Source: Pempheris klunzingeri (Eukaryota > Chordata > Actinopteri > Acropomatiformes > Pempheridae). Taken from it: DNA of 64,000 nt. Positions within the stretch are counted from its first letter, which is position 1; every line of letters starts with the position of its first letter. The DNA is taken from positions 20,060,191 through 20,124,190 of the forward strand of contig NC_092026.1 of assembly GCF_042242105.1 (NCBI RefSeq). The letters run 5' to 3'. Made by a program: the position numbers and the translations under genes. Positions 61,501 through 64,000 of the stretch are shown here, piece by piece. The notes beneath the pieces were generated by a model that saw nothing but the letters and a program-made list of their open reading frames with translations, was not told the origin of the DNA and made no database searches.

Positions 61501-62543
61501 AAAGAGGCATACAACACCAGCAAACAGTAGAGACAAAATAAACATGTAAGAACTATAATGATAAGATTCAAATAAATTTTATGCTATTCTAAACTGAATT
61601 AAAAGGTGAAATACTGAATGCAACCTTTTTATTTTTTTACCATTTTGTCACTTAAATATAGTTTTAACATATGTCTAAAGCTTGAATTAGTTCAAACAAT
61701 CTTTGGGAAAACATTTTGTGCAATCAATTACAATCTCAGCCACCACAGCTTTATAGATGCCATCTTTACTGTGTCTTACCAAAGCTCTTTGATGTGCAAC
61801 AAATTGGAGTCTTTTTGTTTTGCTTTTTTATTGACCTATAATGTTTTCAATGGGAGGATTGTTCTAACAGATGAACGCTGGTTAAAAGTGCTGGAACCTT
61901 TGAGAATGACTAAGATACAATAAAATATTTGGGGGATTTATTGGCCAACAAAGAGGTTTTACACATTGGACTTATTTAATTATTTAATATAAATGGTCTT
62001 AAGATGTATTTAATTTCATATTCAAAAAAGGTGCACAATTAGCAAAAAAACTTTACAATGACAAATCTAGAGTACCATAGTTAACCAAACCAGTGATGCT
62101 TTAACGTCAGCGTTTCTGCTCTCATGGAAATAGAGCGTCATCTAGTGGACAAAATTAGGCAGCAAGGTTATACATGTCACATACAACAACAAGATGTTGG
62201 GGCAAGTTTTCAGAACATTTTGTGGGGAAAACAGTTGTCTACTTGTTTGTTTTATTAGGGTTTGAATGGGTGTTGCTGAAAGATTCAACCATTGATAGAT
62301 GCATTATTTCTTCTCTGTGTCCTTTCCAGCAACAAACAGGATCAGACTGTTAATATTACATGACAATTATCAGCAACACTGGGTGAAGTCACATGTATTT
62401 TCATCTGTTCTGTCTCTTACACCACTTATTAAAACCCAAATACAACATACCAAGTGCCCGTAAGACTTGTCTCACAATTGGTATAATCTTATAACTACTT
62501 ATATAAGAATGAAAATATTTAGCATTCAAAAATTATTTACTGT

Positions 62544-62974
62544 CAGTGATGGAAATAGCTTGACCACAAATCAAACAATTCATATCCTGGTGTTTTAAGT
62601 ACACTTAAGTCTTAAGTGTTCTCAGTGTGCACTATGGCATGTTTTAGAATTATGTATCTAAATTAAGAATAATATGTATAATTATTGATGCACTGATGTA
62701 TTCATCGCTTTAATGTCACAGCTGGTAAAGGTGGAGCGCATTTTAATGACTTTACATACTGCTGGGGAGTTTAAACTATAAGAATATATACCTATCATCA
62801 TTTCAGTTGGTTTATAATCTGTATAATTTGAAGTAACTAAAGTAATTTAAACTGTTACATAAGTGTAGTGGAGTATAAAGTAGAATAAAATGGAAATACT
62901 CAAGTTAAGTAGTTGTACATCAAAACAGTATGTACGGTACAGTAATTGATTAACTCAATTATATTCCACCACTG
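62544..62974. mobile_element. MITE with CAGTGATGGAAAT / ATTCCACCACTG ends
   Basis: The left end CAGTGATGGAAATAG and the right end TATTCCACCACTG are imperfect inverted repeats of the same type as 52404-52671. The interior has TTTAAGTACACTTAAGT and ACTCAAGTTAAGTAG motifs. Flanking 8-mers (TTTACTGT and TAGAAATT) do not match, so the target duplication is lost or an end is misplaced. Confidence 0.6.
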
Positions 62975-63358
62975 TAGAAATTTTGCCAATAACATTTAAT
63001 ATACAAACAGGTATGGGTTTGAATGGAGGACTTTTATTTGTATTGTGGTATTTTCACAGTTTATTATCATGGTTCTACATAATTAGATGAATATTGCACA
63101 CAAACGCTAAATGTGGACGGTTTGTTTTGGATACATTTTGTCCTACTACCCGCGCCGTAGATCCTCTGTCACATGACCAGCAGCGCTTCCTGTTACTATT
63201 GTATTACACTTCCATGTTTTTCACCTCAAGCAGCAGCTGTAATGTAAACTACAACGGACGGAACCGTGACAGTCGCGTAATTTGTCCCACTTAGAAAGTT
63301 GGTTTAACGGTCGTCACGTCGCCACAGCCGGGCAGAGGCGCTGATTTTGGGGGGTAAC

Positions 63359-63638
63359 ATGGCCAACTGTGTGGCTTTCCAGAGCAAGTTAACCTCGATC
63401 ATGGAGATGCTAGCTAAAGCTGCCGTGGTAGAAATCAGTAAGCTGTGGGAGGACGGCTTCACGCTCGTACAGGTCGAGCTCCGCCGGAGGGAAAACGAGA
63501 TTGAAGCTCTGAACAGAAAGTTGATGCTGATGGAAAACGAGAGGTTGACGGTTCTGTCTCAGGCTCAGACCACAAACCTGCCTTCATCTTCCTCCAAGAG
63601 GGAGCAGCAGAACAAGCTGCTGCCGCCCACCGGTGATG
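63359..63638 (+). CDS. First exon of C2H2 zinc-finger gene D (runs off right edge)
   Basis: The ATG at 63359 in good context (AACATGG) opens MANCVAFQSK, then the family helix MEMLAKAAVVEISKLWEDG and LRRRENEIEALNRKL, followed by a polar Ser/Gln-rich segment. The exon ends GATG/GTGAGG at 63638 in phase 1, like the first exons of genes A, B and C. I chose this ATG because the upstream in-frame codons lead back only to TTG. Trp and Gln replace the Val-Glu and Arg-Leu usual in the paralogues (KLWEDG; LVQVELR), so this copy is diverged. The acidic and finger exons must lie beyond the window. The gene points away from tesk2, whose promoter is about 2.2 kb upstream. Confidence 0.85.
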
Positions 63639-64000
63639 GTGAGGATAGCCACTCACTAGACAAAAGATAATAACCAATATATACATGTTTTTAAATGTAA
63701 TCACATAAAACTGTGAATGCAGCTTAAGCAGAGCTGTTGTCAAGATGTGGCACAGTTAATCTGCTCAGTTCAAAAACAAAATTAATCTGGAAAATGTATA
63801 ATTTTCTGGTCCCAGCTTCTCGTATGTGAGGATTTTCTGCTTTTCTGTTCTACATTATTGTAGACTTCCAGACTAGTGCTCAATCTAACCATTGTTTTCT
63901 TGATAAATTAAAGTGAAAATTATTGTTGAGGTCAAAAATATTACAAAAAATATTGTAAAATGTCAATAACAATTTCTCAGATCTTAAGGTGACATCTTCG
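63639..64000 (+). other. Intron 1 of zinc-finger gene D (partial)
   Basis: AT-rich DNA after the exon 1 donor. No further exon is recognisable before the window ends. Confidence 0.6.

Overview
The window looks like nuclear DNA of a ray-finned (teleost) fish. Genes are split by spliceosomal introns, intergenic and intronic DNA is AT-rich and full of microsatellites, and many repeats are of kinds I recognise as common in teleost genomes: Tc1-like and hAT-like remnants, MITEs, and LINE 3' ends with tandem tails. I cannot name the species. All exon coordinates come from reading splice sites and checking that coding phase carries across each junction. No transcript or alignment was available.

Gene order, left to right: (1) zinc-finger gene A, minus strand, 1687-3147, with a possible further exon at 1-444 that runs off the left edge. 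(2) Zinc-finger gene B, minus, 5535-8021, four C2H2 fingers. (3) An arhgap30-like RhoGAP gene, minus, 9315-20912, 13 coding exons, about 1315 residues. (4) Zinc-finger gene C, plus, 23779-26565, three C2H2 fingers. (5) A tesk2 gene (testis-specific kinase 2, LIMK/TESK family), minus, coding span 30816-57644, 12 coding exons, about 624 residues, with a probable non-coding first exon and promoter near 60.7-61.15 kb. (6) The first exon of zinc-finger gene D, plus, 63359-63638, running off the right edge.

The four zinc-finger genes belong to one family. Each starts with a short helical, coiled-coil-like first exon (motif close to LAKAAVAEIxKLVEDG, then heptad-like charged repeats) that ends in a phase-1 GTGAG-type donor. 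In A-C it is followed by an acidic segment with VKHEP/VKCEP-like motifs (recognisable in A and B, VKHE in C) and a C-terminal block of C2H2 fingers. They are probably nuclear DNA-binding regulators. The family is interleaved with two unrelated signalling genes that both act on actin: ARHGAP30 inactivates Rho-family GTPases, and TESK2 phosphorylates cofilin. Nothing in the sequence shows that the zinc-finger genes act together with them.

Other content: a piggyBac-type MITE with TTAA duplications inside arhgap30, hAT-type elements with near-perfect 8-bp target duplications inside tesk2, an approximately 860-bp fold-back element, three copies of one MITE family, a 260-bp alternating purine-pyrimidine microsatellite in zinc-finger gene B, a (TG)n tract that abuts the exon 7 acceptor of tesk2, and a 101-bp GC-AG intron in arhgap30. 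I found no CRISPR array, rRNA or convincing tRNA gene.
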